From: Chitinophaga alhagiae
GTDB lineage: Bacteria > Bacteroidota > Bacteroidia > Chitinophagales > Chitinophagaceae
Direction: 5' to 3'
Length of the DNA stretch: 64,000 bases
Assembly (NCBI RefSeq): GCF_003568665.1
Contig: NZ_QXMH01000003.1
Coordinates: 186,001-250,000, forward strand
The position numbers were made by a program, and so were the translations under genes. Under the pieces are notes generated by a model. It did no database searches and was not told the DNA's origin. It was given only the letters and a program-made list of their open reading frames with translations. Below are positions 17,002-26,021 of the stretch, piece by piece (within the stretch, counting starts at the first letter, position 1; each line of letters opens with the position of its first letter).

Positions 17002-18459
17002 ATGAACATGATCAAGCAAGCAAGATATATACTGGCGGCGTTCATACTGTTAACGGCCATGGCCTGTGAAAAGCAGCTGGACATTGCCTCCGTTACCAAC
17101 CTCACCAACGCCACTTACTATAAAACGGCGGAAGACGCCAAAGCAGCGCTCGGCGCCTGTTACAAAAGCATGGGCGTGCTGGACCCCTTCCCCGACCTGG
17201 TCACCACGGACGATGCCGTGCCCTTCCTCTCCGGCGCGGCAGACAGGGTGCTGCTCTGGCGTTACAACCTTACGCCGTCCAATTCTTTCATCAATGTTTA
17301 CAGCGGCGCCTACGCCGGCATTAACCGGTCTAACACCGTTATAGACCGGCTGCCCGGCATCCCGATGAACGAAGATCTGAAAAACAGGTACATTGCCGAG
17401 GCCAAGGTACTGCGCGCGCTCCACTACTTCAACCTGGTACGGCTATATGGCGGCGTGCCCGTCACCACCACGGAAACGGCTACACTGGAAGGCCTTGACA
17501 TACCGCGCAAATCCGTAGACGAAGTATACGCGCAGATAGAAAAAGACCTCACGGAAGCGGAAAACGTATTACCGCCCGGCTATACCGGCACAGACGCCGG
17601 CCGGGTTACCTCCGGTGCCGCCAAGGGGCTGCTGGCCAAAGTATACCTTACCCGCGCCGGTACAGAAAAAGGCTCTCCCTTCTGGGCACAGGCGGCCGCC
17701 AAAGCCAAAGAAGTGATAGACCAGGGCGTGTACGGGCTGCACGACAATTTTGCGGACGCCTTTGCGCTCACCGCACGCGGCGGCAAGGAGAACATGCTGG
17801 AAATGCAGTACCTCACGGACGTGTACGGCCATGGCATTGGCCGGGGCTACGGCCCGCGCGCGGCGCCCATTTTCCCCGGCGGCGGCTCCGCCATTGCGCG
17901 GCCCACGGAAAGCCTCTTCAACTCCTATGCGGTTAACGACAAGCGGAAGCCTGTCACCTTCATGATGGCCTACACTTACAACGGCGTTACCACCAACCTG
18001 TCTATTACCGATCCCGATCCCACCAAAGCCGTATCTTTCCAGAAGCTCTGGGACAGAACGGCCAAAACCAACGGCGGCGAAGGTACCAGCAGGCCCGTGC
18101 TGCGGTATGCGGACGTGCTGCTGATATACGCCGAAGCCGCCAACGAGGCCAACGGCGCCCCTACCGCAGACGCCTACACGGCGCTGAACAAGGTACGCGC
18201 CCGCGCGGGACTGGCAGACCTGGGCGGCCTGAACTATGACGCGTTCAGGGAAGCCGTTTGGCTGGAAAGACGGCTGGAACTGGCTTTCGAGAACCACCGC
18301 CGCTTTGACCTGGTGCGCACCGGCCGGCTGGTAGCCGCCGTAAAAGCAGAGAACAGTTACAACCGGAACGCGGAGATACAGCCCTTCCACGTACTGTTCC
18401 CCATCCCCCTCTCTGTGATGGACGCCAGCCCCACGCTGGAACAAAACCAGGGATATTGA
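17002..18459 (+). CDS. SusD/RagB-family surface glycan-binding lipoprotein
   Basis: Outer-surface lid protein of 485 residues that binds ligand over the SusC channel encoded 5 bp upstream. Lipoprotein signal with lipobox Cys at 22 (LLTAMACEKQLD). The family landmarks are present: YIAEAKVLRALHYFNLVRLY, then YADVLLIYAEAANEANG, LNKVRARAGLADLGG, LERRLELAFENHRRFDLVRT and the C-terminal FPIPLSVMDASPTLEQNQGY. Length is typical for SusD. The next gene begins 28 bp downstream, so the three form an operon. Ligand unknown. Confidence 0.96.
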   Translation: MNMIKQARYILAAFILLTAMACEKQLDIASVTNLTNATYYKTAEDAKAALGACYKSMGVLDPFPDLVTTDDAVPFLSGAADRVLLWRYNLTPSNSFINVYSGAYAGINRSNTVIDRLPGIPMNEDLKNRYIAEAKVLRALHYFNLVRLYGGVPVTTTETATLEGLDIPRKSVDEVYAQIEKDLTEAENVLPPGYTGTDAGRVTSGAAKGLLAKVYLTRAGTEKGSPFWAQAAAKAKEVIDQGVYGLHDNFADAFALTARGGKENMLEMQYLTDVYGHGIGRGYGPRAAPIFPGGGSAIARPTESLFNSYAVNDKRKPVTFMMAYTYNGVTTNLSITDPDPTKAVSFQKLWDRTAKTNGGEGTSRPVLRYADVLLIYAEAANEANGAPTADAYTALNKVRARAGLADLGGLNYDAFREAVWLERRLELAFENHRRFDLVRTGRLVAAVKAENSYNRNAEIQPFHVLFPIPLSVMDASPTLEQNQGY

Positions 18460-18487
18460 TTCACCTTCAGACAACAACAGCATCATC

Positions 18488-19762
18488 ATGTATACACGCA
18501 GACACTTTCTGACCCAAACGCCGGCCTTGCTGGCACTGCTGGCAGGCCTGCCCACGCTGGCCAGCTCCTGCAACGGCAAAAAGAAAACCATCTTGCTCCG
18601 CTCTTCCTGGCAAACCGTTAACATCGGGGACATCGGCCACACGCCCGGCGTGCTCACGCTGCTGGAAAAACATATCCCCGATGCCGATGTCATACTCTGG
18701 CCCTCCAGTGTAGACAATGGCGTGAAGGAAATGCTGCAGCAGCGTTTCCCGAAGGTGAAAATAGTGCAGGACAAGGAAGAGGTGGAAGCCGCCATTGCAC
18801 AGGCCGATTTTCTGCTGCACGGCTCCGGCCCTTCCCTGGTAGCCCGTAAGGACGTGCAGCGCTGGGCCGCTACCGGCAGACCTTACGGTATTTACGGCAT
18901 CACCTTTCCCGGCTACTACGGTGAGCCCTCCGCCGCTACCAAAGCCGCTTTCCCTACGGAAGTAGAGCTGCTCACCAAAGCGCAGTTCGCGTACTTCCGG
19001 GATTCCATTTCCCTGCAGTTTGCCAAAGACCACGGCGTGAAATGCCCCGTGATGGGCTTTGCGCCAGACGGCGCCTTTGCCGTAGACCTGCAGAACGATG
19101 CGGCGGCGGAAGCATTCATGAAAGAACACGGGCTGGAAACAGGCCGGTTCCTCTGCGTGATACCCCGGCAGCGCTTTACGCCTTACTGGGAAATACCGTC
19201 TAAAAACAGGTCCCTTGACGCCAAAAAAGACGCGCGCAACCAGGAAATGCGGGAGCACGACAATGCCCCCATCCGTGAAGCCATTGTAGAAATAGTGCGG
19301 CAAACGCCCATGAAAATACTGATCTGCCCCGAAGATGAAACACAGGTAAAACTGGGCAAAGAAATATTGTACGACAAGCTGCCCGAAGACGTAAAGGAAA
19401 AAGTTGTTTGGCGGGACCGTTACTGGCTTACAGACGAAGCAGTGAGCACCTACCGCCGCTCCGCCGGTATGTTCGGCCTGGAAATGCACACCCCTATCAT
19501 GTGCATCGGCCACGGCATCCCGGCCATTGTATGCCGCTTTCACGAGCAGACCAGCAAGGGCGTTATGTGGCGGGACATTGGCCTGGGCGAGTGGCTTTTT
19601 GATATGGACAACGAGGCAGACATCCCCAAAATAGTGCCCGCCGCGCTGGCTATGGCCAAAGACCCCGCCGCCGCAAAGGCGCTGGCCAGGAAGGGGCAGC
19701 AGTTTGTGGAAGATAAACAGCGGGAAACGATGGGCGTGCTGAAAAGCAAGCTGTATGCATAA
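18488..19762 (+). CDS. Exported polysaccharide pyruvyl transferase-like lipoprotein
   Basis: A 424-residue protein of the polysaccharide pyruvyl transferase superfamily. That family normally works in the cytoplasm and moves a pyruvyl group from phosphoenolpyruvate to sugar. Family-like motifs are TVNIGDIGHTPGVLTLLEKH near the start, LLHGSGPSLVARKDV, and GLEMHTPIMCIGHGIPAIVC near the end. The N-terminus is unexpected: an RR motif (YTRRHFL), a hydrophobic stretch and a lipobox (LASSC, Cys at 28), so it should be exported, perhaps by Tat, and lipid-anchored. It follows SusD by 28 bp. PEP is not available outside the cytoplasm, so it may be a binding or hydrolytic relative. The fold is fairly sure; the activity is not. 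Confidence 0.8.
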   Translation: MYTRRHFLTQTPALLALLAGLPTLASSCNGKKKTILLRSSWQTVNIGDIGHTPGVLTLLEKHIPDADVILWPSSVDNGVKEMLQQRFPKVKIVQDKEEVEAAIAQADFLLHGSGPSLVARKDVQRWAATGRPYGIYGITFPGYYGEPSAATKAAFPTEVELLTKAQFAYFRDSISLQFAKDHGVKCPVMGFAPDGAFAVDLQNDAAAEAFMKEHGLETGRFLCVIPRQRFTPYWEIPSKNRSLDAKKDARNQEMREHDNAPIREAIVEIVRQTPMKILICPEDETQVKLGKEILYDKLPEDVKEKVVWRDRYWLTDEAVSTYRRSAGMFGLEMHTPIMCIGHGIPAIVCRFHEQTSKGVMWRDIGLGEWLFDMDNEADIPKIVPAALAMAKDPAAAKALARKGQQFVEDKQRETMGVLKSKLYA

Positions 19763-19803
19763 ACATCTTCTCACCGATCATCCAGTAACAATAAATATCT
19801 AAA

Positions 19804-19839
19804 AAAGGCCGGCCTGCAGATTGTTGCAGGCCGGCCTTT
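19804..19839 (+). terminator. Intrinsic terminator of the susCD operon
   Basis: A 15-bp perfect stem (19804-19818 with 19825-19839; core GGCCGGCCTGCA) and a 6-base loop, with A-run to the left and TTTG to the right. It lies 41 bp after the pyruvyl-transferase-like gene. Its right arm runs into the first copy of the 51-bp repeat. Confidence 0.85.
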
Positions 19840-20033
19840 GTATTTTAAAGCGCTGTTTAATGCGGTTCACTTCTTCTCAAACCGGACTTTGTATTTTAAA
19901 GCGCTGTTTAATACGGTTCACTTCTTCTCAAACCGGCCTTTGTATTTAAAAGCGCTGTTTAATACGGTTCACTTCTTCTCAAACCGGACTTTGTGCTTAA
20001 AAGCGCTGTTTCACACCTTTCACTTTTCCAACC
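19830..20033 (+). repeat. 51-bp minisatellite, four copies
   Basis: Four head-to-tail copies with an exact 51-bp period: about 19830, 19881, 19932 and 19983. The third and fourth diverge slightly and the fourth most. The core reads CTTTGTATTTTAAAGCGCTG then TTTAATACGGTTCACTTCTT. Copy four overlaps the 3' end and stop codon of the minus-strand sigma gene (stop at 20020). Read on the minus strand, each copy repeats a gene-end-like CGG-TTT-GAG-AAG-AAG-TGA. The plus-strand frame is open through the array because 51 is a multiple of 3, but there is no sign that it is translated. Confidence 0.9.
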
Positions 20034-21252
20034 GCTCCACTTCTCTCCGCAATGTTCTTTTCTCCGCAACAGACTTTGTGAGCGCAATAGCTTTGTTGTA
20101 ATGCAGCACAGCTTTAGGAGCGTCTGTTCCCGCATACAGGTATCCCAGCAGGGAATGATAGTAGCTGACATCCTCCAGCCCCAGCTTCTCCGCTTCCGCA
20201 ATACCCGCCTTGTTCCCGTACACCTTGGCAAAAGCGAACGTTCTGTTCAGCGCCGTTACCGCAGAATATTCCAGGAGGATCAGCTGGTTGTAGAGTTGCA
20301 GGATGTGTTCCCATTTGTTGTTGCCGGCGGGCGTAGTATGCCAGTAGGCAATACCGGCCTCCAGGTGGTATTTCGATACGGCCTCGCCCGTGCAGGCGTT
20401 TACCAGGTAATGATTGCCCTTATCGATCAGCTCCCTGCTCCACAGGTTCTGATCTTGCCGCTCAAACAGCACTACTTCGCCCTCCTCATCCTCCCTGGCC
20501 TCAAGCCGGGAGCTTTGGTAACACATGAGCGCCAGCAGCGCATTGGCCTGCGTAGTATTGGTAAGCGGGTTTTCTGTTAGCAGCAGGGCCAGCCGTACCG
20601 CTTCCGAACAAAGATCTTTCCGTACAAGATGATTGCCTGATTTGGAAAAGTAGCCCTCGTTAAAGAGCAGGTAGAGCGTTCGCAACACGGCATCCAGCCG
20701 CGCCTGTATGGTGGTTTCCTGCAAGGGGCCAAGATGGAAATTGTTATCACGAAGACCGGCGCGGGCACGCAGCAACCGCTTTTTGATGGTTTCCCTGCCG
20801 GTCAGAAAAGCATCCGCGATCTCTTCCACGCTGAACCCGCAGAGCACCTGCAGCGCCAGGCATATCTGCGATGCTGTAGCGTTGGCCGGGTCGCAAACGG
20901 CAAAGATCATGGCCAGCTGGCTGTCTGTGATGGCCTGGCCGGAGAAATCAAAATCCCGCGCCGCCTCCTGCTCCTGCTGCTGTATGGCGCCCTTTACACG
21001 GGTCTCGAACAATGAGGCGCGTTTGAGGTAGTCTTTGGTTTTGTTTTTGGCCACGGTATACAACCATGCGGCGGGGTTTTCCGGCAGGCCCTGCGCACCC
21101 CACACTTCCGTGGCTTTCAGAAAGGTATCGCTCACAATATCTTCCGCAATGGCCATATGCCGGAGGCCAAAATGACGGCATAACACCGCCGTCATCCTGG
21201 TATACTCCAGCCTGAATAAATGTGGTAACAGCTCCTGGTATGAGGCCGCCAT
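20020..21252 (-). CDS. ECF sigma factor of the ECF42 type (with C-terminal TPR-like DUF6596 domain)
   Basis: A 410-residue sigma factor, twice the usual ECF length. Region 2 is at about 10-80 (MAIAEDIVSDTFLKATEVWG, LPENPAAWLYTVAKNKTKDY). Region 4 is at about 115-175 (LQVLCGFSVEEIADAFLTGR, TIKKRLLRARAGLR). The remaining about 230 residues form the helical domain of ECF42 proteins: LYLLFNEGYFSKSG, ALLALMCYQSSRLEARED, AIAYWH-like GIAYWHTTPAGNNKW, YNQLILLEYSAVTALNRTFA. Members are encoded beside small DGPF/YCII proteins instead of anti-sigma factors. Here the DGPF gene ends 2 bp upstream. The C-terminal domain is thought to control activity. The 51-bp repeat begins at its 3' end. Confidence 0.93.
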   Translation of the reverse strand: MAASYQELLPHLFRLEYTRMTAVLCRHFGLRHMAIAEDIVSDTFLKATEVWGAQGLPENPAAWLYTVAKNKTKDYLKRASLFETRVKGAIQQQEQEAARDFDFSGQAITDSQLAMIFAVCDPANATASQICLALQVLCGFSVEEIADAFLTGRETIKKRLLRARAGLRDNNFHLGPLQETTIQARLDAVLRTLYLLFNEGYFSKSGNHLVRKDLCSEAVRLALLLTENPLTNTTQANALLALMCYQSSRLEAREDEEGEVVLFERQDQNLWSRELIDKGNHYLVNACTGEAVSKYHLEAGIAYWHTTPAGNNKWEHILQLYNQLILLEYSAVTALNRTFAFAKVYGNKAGIAEAEKLGLEDVSYYHSLLGYLYAGTDAPKAVLHYNKAIALTKSVAEKRTLRREVERLEK

Positions 21253-21254
21253 TA

Positions 21255-21596
21255 TTATTTTTCTTCGGGCGTCAGAACGGCCCGTATTTCCACGCTGCCG
21301 CCCATCTTAAGAATAGGATTGGCCCTGGCTATTTCCGTGGCATCTTCTATGCTGGCCGCTTTCAGCACCATATAGCCGGTCACGAACTCCTTGATCTCGG
21401 TAAAAGGGCCATCGCTCACCACGTTGCCCGGCTTCACCGTTCTGGCCCCCGCGGGAGACAGCCGGTTACCTTTGTCTACCAGCTTGTTCTGGGCGGCAAT
21501 GCCCGCCAGCCAGTTCATTCTTTCCTGCATCTGTTCAGGTGAAGGCGGTGCAACGGGCTTTTCGCTCAGCCTGAAAATTAACATGAACTCTTTCAT
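21255..21596 (-). CDS. YCII/DGPF-domain protein (ECF42 partner)
   Basis: A 113-residue cytoplasmic protein of the YCII-related superfamily, shaped like a dimeric alpha-beta (ferredoxin-like) domain. It shows KEFMLIFRLSEKP at the start and the diagnostic VVSDGPFTEIKEFVTGYMVL. The open frame extends to 21899, but homology starts at the ATG at 21596, so I use that. It ends 2 bp before the ECF42 sigma gene, so the two are co-transcribed; this pairing is known across bacteria. Its biochemical role is not established. Confidence 0.92.
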   Translation of the reverse strand: MKEFMLIFRLSEKPVAPPSPEQMQERMNWLAGIAAQNKLVDKGNRLSPAGARTVKPGNVVSDGPFTEIKEFVTGYMVLKAASIEDATEIARANPILKMGGSVEIRAVLTPEEK

Positions 21597-21914
21597 GATG
21601 TATACAATTTTTTGGTTCGTTGGTATGACGACCGGGTATGCGGAACGGGGACAAATAACCGGGAGAAAATTATCCGCGTTCAAATATACGCCAAGACCGC
21701 ATAATGCCCCGGAATGCCACAAAAGCCATAGCACACCCTTTTTTTCGCTAAATTGCCTGATACATTGTTTAACCGTCATCAGCATGGCCGGCACGTCTGG
21801 TGCAACCACGGTTTGCATGGCCTTTAGCGGCGCCTGTGGATGGACGTCATCCGCAAAGATCGCAAAGACCAGCATAAGCGGCCGGCGCCCCGCTGACATT
21901 TGCTGTAATAGCCT
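21597..21914. promoter_or_regulatory. Divergent promoter region (YCII/ECF42 versus FadL-like porin)
   Basis: A 318-bp gap. On the minus strand a perfect -7 box TATATTTG (21688-21681) lies 85 bases before the YCII start. On the plus strand only weak -7-like sequences (TAAATTGC, TACATTGT around 21750-21770) precede the porin. No repeats or hairpins of note. Confidence 0.45.
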
Positions 21915-23351
21915 ATGAGAATGCTTTACCTGTTACTGCCCGTATGGCTGCTGGCATGCCCCGCACGCCTCCACGCGCAGGATGCGAATTACTGGTCTGC
22001 CGGCTACGGCCCCGCGGGATTTTTTATGCCCGGCGCCGTCATAGCGCAGAACCGGGACAGCGGCGTGCTGTTCTACAACCCTGCCCTGCTGGTCAACACG
22101 CAGGGCACCACTTCCTCACTGACCGGTACCATTTACCAGTGGCATTCCATTTTTATGAAAGACGGTCTTGGCACCGGGCTTCCCCTCCGCTCGCAAGGCA
22201 CCAGCATTGTGCCCATGGTGGCCTCCCATGCCGTGCCTTACATCAAAAGAAAACTGCCTTTTACGCTGGCCTATGCCATTGTGCATACGCCGGTGATAGA
22301 CTATGGCGTTTCCCAGCAGAAAGACGTGAAACAGAACGTGCTGGGCGATGCGTACAGTCCCGGCCCGGAAACCTTCATTGGCCAGTACAAGGCGGCCAAC
22401 CGTATAGACCAGACCTCCTTCCAGCTGGCCGCCGGCATGCGGGTCTCGCCCAAACTGTCAGCCGGCCTTACCATGGAGGGCGTGCTGCACCGGCAGAGCT
22501 TTACGGTAGATTTCGTGTCCCGCGCCATGATGAACCCCGCGGGGCCGGATACTGTTTTTGCGCCCATCACCACCGTGTCTGAAGACTACACCGCCACCTA
22601 CCGCCAGATCGGTTTCCGCGCGCGGCTGGGCCTGGCGTGGGAAATATCCGCCAGCCACCACGCCGGCCTGCTGGTGACCACGCCGGTATGGAAAATACTC
22701 GGCAAAGGCACCGTGCTCTCCAACGTGGAGATCAGCAACCTGATGCTGGGCAACTCCGCCCTCAACCTGCTGGCCAGCAGCCGCCAAACCCGGCTCCCCA
22801 GCCGCTGGAAAGACCCGCTCAGCCTCGCCGCGGGGTATACCTACCTCCACAAGAAAGGGCAATTGTATGCCTGCGTAGAGTACTTTGCAAGGGTGCAGCC
22901 CTACCTCGTGCTCACCCCAAGGTCCGCCGCCTTCATCCGGCCGGATACCAGCAATACCTCCGCCTACCTGGAACTGAACGACGCCCGCAAGGCGGTGGTG
23001 AACATCGGCATCGGAGCCAGCTACGAAGTAGCGCCCGCCTTCATGCTCTTTGCCTCCCTGCGGACAGACTTCTCCTACGCGTATGACGATACGCAGGCCA
23101 TCACGGAAGGGTACAACGCCAACGTGACCAACTGGAACATGTACCATGCCCAGCTGGGCGCCAACCTCCGCCGTAAACGGTATTACCTGCGCACCGGGCT
23201 GCTGCTCTCCTACGGCCGTAACAGCGCCTACCTGCAGAAATTCAATTTTGACCATCCTGACGAGCGCAACCTGCTCATCGGCAACCCCGGTACCGTTACC
23301 GCCAGCACCGTGCAGGCAGGCCTGCTCGTATCATACATTCACAATTTTTAA
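21915..23351 (+). CDS. FadL/OmpP1-like outer membrane transport protein
   Basis: Outer membrane beta-barrel of 478 residues. Signal peptide ends at LHAQ (about residue 22). The mature start ANYWSAGYGPAGFFMPGAVI with FYNPALLV resembles the hatch region of the OMPP1/FadL family (hydrophobic compound transport). Alternating amphipathic strands and tyrosine-rich turns fill the rest, and it ends with TVQAGLLVSYIHNF, a terminal aromatic as in outer membrane barrels. The ATG at 21915 is used; the ATG at 21921 is equally possible. No operon partner: the PEP carboxylase gene downstream has its own -7 box. Confidence 0.72.
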   Translation: MRMLYLLLPVWLLACPARLHAQDANYWSAGYGPAGFFMPGAVIAQNRDSGVLFYNPALLVNTQGTTSSLTGTIYQWHSIFMKDGLGTGLPLRSQGTSIVPMVASHAVPYIKRKLPFTLAYAIVHTPVIDYGVSQQKDVKQNVLGDAYSPGPETFIGQYKAANRIDQTSFQLAAGMRVSPKLSAGLTMEGVLHRQSFTVDFVSRAMMNPAGPDTVFAPITTVSEDYTATYRQIGFRARLGLAWEISASHHAGLLVTTPVWKILGKGTVLSNVEISNLMLGNSALNLLASSRQTRLPSRWKDPLSLAAGYTYLHKKGQLYACVEYFARVQPYLVLTPRSAAFIRPDTSNTSAYLELNDARKAVVNIGIGASYEVAPAFMLFASLRTDFSYAYDDTQAITEGYNANVTNWNMYHAQLGANLRRKRYYLRTGLLLSYGRNSAYLQKFNFDHPDERNLLIGNPGTVTASTVQAGLLVSYIHNF

Positions 23352-23399
23352 CATGTGGCTCCACAGCCCAACTTTTCCCCTTTTTTATATTAATATTTA

Positions 23400-23407
23400 T
23401 AATTTTG
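23400..23407 (+). promoter_or_regulatory. -7 box of ppc
   Basis: TAATTTTG matches TAnnTTTG and lies 22 bases before the ppc ATG. It is preceded by a T-rich run (23372-23387) that could replace a canonical -33 box. Confidence 0.5.
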
Positions 23408-23429
23408 CCGGTGCTTAACGAATAATTCA

Positions 23430-26021
23430 ATGTTGAAACAGTCCGGCAACCAGAAAGATATATACACCCGCGAAGTGATCACCCGCTTTGAGCTGTACAA
23501 TAGTCTCTTTTTAACCCTCCCGTTCTACCAGGTAAAAGACACCGGCATATTGTTGCCTTTTTTTACAGCCCATTGCGAGAAAGGGGTCGCCAAACTGACA
23601 TCGCCCACGGAGATCATCGAGACCTTTTTCAGGGAGCGCGCGCCGGAAATTGACGAGCGGGAGCAGATCAACCGCCTGTTCCGCTTCATTCAATATATAG
23701 AAAGACAGGTGGTGCTGTTTGACGCCATTGAAGACTCTTCTTTCAGCAAACTGAGCCGCACGGACGGCAGCGGCACCCTGCAAGGCCTGGTGCAGCAGAT
23801 TGCCCAGGATGACGAGCTGCGCGAGCAGATCAGCGAAAAGCTGCGCCATTTCTCGCTCCGGCTGGTGCTCACCGCCCACCCTACCCAGTTTTACCCTAGC
23901 ACGGTGCTCACCATCATGACAGACCTGATCGAGGCCCTGAAGGTGAACGATATCAACACCATCAATTTATTATTGCAGCAACTGGGCAAAACGCCCTTTT
24001 TCAATAAAACACGTCCCACGCCGGTAGACGAGGCCGTGAGCCTCATCTGGTTCGTGGAGCACGTGTTCTATAATGCGCTGGCAGATATACAGACCCGCCT
24101 CGGTGAAGAGTTTGATCTCAGCAACCTGCCAGACGGCATTTTTGAACTGGGCTTCTGGCCCGGCGGCGACCGTGACGGCAACCCGAACGTGACCACGGAA
24201 AGCACCCGCACCGTGTCCGCCACCCTGCGCCAGACCATCTTCCGCTGCTACTACCGGGACTACCGGGCGCTGAAACGCCGCATCACCTTCCGCGGCATAG
24301 AAGAGCCCATGAACGTGCTGGGCCAGTTGATGTACGACAATGCCTTCAACCCCCAGCCCAACGCCGCCAACCTGCAAGAGGAAATGACCGGCCTGCTGCA
24401 GCGCATCAAAGACACGCTCATTAAAGAGCATGACAGCCTGTTCGTGAACCTGGTAGACGACCTGGCCCTGAAGATCCGGCTCTTCGGCTGCTATTTTGCC
24501 CGGCTGGACATCCGGCAAGACAGCCGCGTATTGCGCAAGGTGTTCAGCTACGGCCTGTCCCAACCCTCGCTCAATAACGGCTTGCCCGCAGATAAATACA
24601 ACAGCCTCCCCGAAGCCGAAAAGCTCCGGCTTATCAGCTTCAACGAAGCAGACTTCCCCTGCCGGGAAACGCCGGAAGAGGGCATGGACCCGCTGATCAA
24701 TGATACCCTCTGCACCATCCGCCTGATGCGCAGCATACAGCAGCAGAACGGCGAAATGGCCAGCCACCGCTTCATTATCAGCAACTGCCAGCAGGCGTCA
24801 GACATCCTGCAGCTGATGAACCTGTTCCTCTGGTGCGGCTGGACCAAGGAAGACCTCACCGTAGACTTCCTCCCCCTCTTTGAGACCATCAACGACCTGA
24901 AGCACGCCGCCGGGGTCATGGAAATACTCTATACCCATCCCATCTACAAGGAGCACCTGAAAAGGCGCGGCAACCGCCAGATGATCATGCTCGGCTTTTC
25001 AGACAGCACCAAAGACGGCGGCTACCTGATGGCCAACTGGTCTATTTACCAGGCAAAGGTGGAACTGACGGCCATTACCCGCAAATACGACATTGACCTG
25101 ACCTTCTTTGACGGCCGCGGCGGCCCTCCCTCCCGCGGGGGCGGCAAAACACACCGCTTCTACGCCGCCATGGGCGAAGAAATTGCCCATAACCACATAC
25201 AGCTTACCATCCAGGGCCAAACCGTCAGCTCCCTGTACGGCTCCGTAGAAACCGCCAAGTTCAACATAGAGCAACTGGTGAACGCCGGCGTGGCCTCCGT
25301 GCTGCACCCCGACCAGCGGGACCTGCTGGACTACAAGGAGAAAGAGCTGATCACCACCATGGCAGAAGAAAGCTACCAGCGCTTCACCGCCCTGCGGGAG
25401 CACCCGCTGTTCACGGAGTACCTGGAGAACCTCAGCCCCCTGCAACTGCTCTCCAGCATCAACATCAGCAGCCGCCCTACCAAACGCAACGCCGGTAGCG
25501 CCCTAAGGCTGGAAGACCTGCGCGCCATCAGTTTTGTGACCGCCTGGAGCCAGCTGAAACAAAGCGTGCCCGCCTCCTACGGCGTAGGCAGCGCCCTGCA
25601 GGCCGTGAAAAAAGCCGGCAAATGGGCCTGCGCCACCGAGCTGTACAAAACATCCGGCTTCTTCAAGACCATGATAGACAACTGTATCATGTCCATGTCC
25701 AAATCAGATTTCCGCGTTACCGCCCACCTGCAAAACGATGAGCGCTACGGCGAGTTCTGGACAATGCTGAAGAACGAATTTGACCTCACCCACGCCATGC
25801 TGCTGGAACTGACCGGCAACAAGGAACTGATGCAGGAATACCCGGTAGAGAAAAACTCCATTGCCCTGCGCGAGCGCATCATGCTGCCGCTGGTGGTAAC
25901 GCAACACTATGCTTTGCAGAAAGCCAAAACCACTAAAGACGCGGAATTGAAGAGCGCGTATGAGAAGCTGGTGATACGGACGGTGTACGGGATCGTGAAT
26001 GCGGGGAGGAATCTGGTGTGA
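23430..26021 (+). CDS. ppc: Phosphoenolpyruvate carboxylase
   Basis: Cytoplasmic enzyme of 863 residues that adds bicarbonate to PEP to make oxaloacetate and refill the TCA cycle. The catalytic His region is LRLVLTAHPTQFYP (His150). Other family motifs: GFWPGGDRDGNPNVTTEST, IMLGFSDSTKDGGYLMANWS, the FFDGRGGPPSRGGGKTHRFY glycine-rich loop, and INISSRPTKRNAG with the active-site Arg/Lys. The length is close to the E. coli enzyme (883). The C-terminus ends NAGRNLV, without the Asn-Thr-Gly end typical of most family members. The gene stands alone. Confidence 0.96.
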   Translation: MLKQSGNQKDIYTREVITRFELYNSLFLTLPFYQVKDTGILLPFFTAHCEKGVAKLTSPTEIIETFFRERAPEIDEREQINRLFRFIQYIERQVVLFDAIEDSSFSKLSRTDGSGTLQGLVQQIAQDDELREQISEKLRHFSLRLVLTAHPTQFYPSTVLTIMTDLIEALKVNDINTINLLLQQLGKTPFFNKTRPTPVDEAVSLIWFVEHVFYNALADIQTRLGEEFDLSNLPDGIFELGFWPGGDRDGNPNVTTESTRTVSATLRQTIFRCYYRDYRALKRRITFRGIEEPMNVLGQLMYDNAFNPQPNAANLQEEMTGLLQRIKDTLIKEHDSLFVNLVDDLALKIRLFGCYFARLDIRQDSRVLRKVFSYGLSQPSLNNGLPADKYNSLPEAEKLRLISFNEADFPCRETPEEGMDPLINDTLCTIRLMRSIQQQNGEMASHRFIISNCQQASDILQLMNLFLWCGWTKEDLTVDFLPLFETINDLKHAAGVMEILYTHPIYKEHLKRRGNRQMIMLGFSDSTKDGGYLMANWSIYQAKVELTAITRKYDIDLTFFDGRGGPPSRGGGKTHRFYAAMGEEIAHNHIQLTIQGQTVSSLYGSVETAKFNIEQLVNAGVASVLHPDQRDLLDYKEKELITTMAEESYQRFTALREHPLFTEYLENLSPLQLLSSINISSRPTKRNAGSALRLEDLRAISFVTAWSQLKQSVPASYGVGSALQAVKKAGKWACATELYKTSGFFKTMIDNCIMSMSKSDFRVTAHLQNDERYGEFWTMLKNEFDLTHAMLLELTGNKELMQEYPVEKNSIALRERIMLPLVVTQHYALQKAKTTKDAELKSAYEKLVIRTVYGIVNAGRNLV

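Noticed and set aside
17569..19774. Minus-strand frames of 408 and 435 residues over SusD and the pyruvyl-transferase-like gene
   Set aside because: Long antisense frames are expected in GC-rich coding DNA. They have no family signature, while the plus-strand products are clear.
19838..20101. Plus-strand frame of 87 residues with a 17-residue repeat (ALFNTVHFFSNR)
   Set aside because: It is open only because the 51-bp period is a multiple of 3. It has no promoter or ribosome-binding signal, starts inside the terminator stem and overlaps the sigma gene 3' end.
21597..21899. N-terminal extension of the YCII/DGPF protein
   Set aside because: The frame is open to 21899 but the extra residues have no similarity to the family, and a perfect -7 box lies inside them, so the ATG at 21596 is used.
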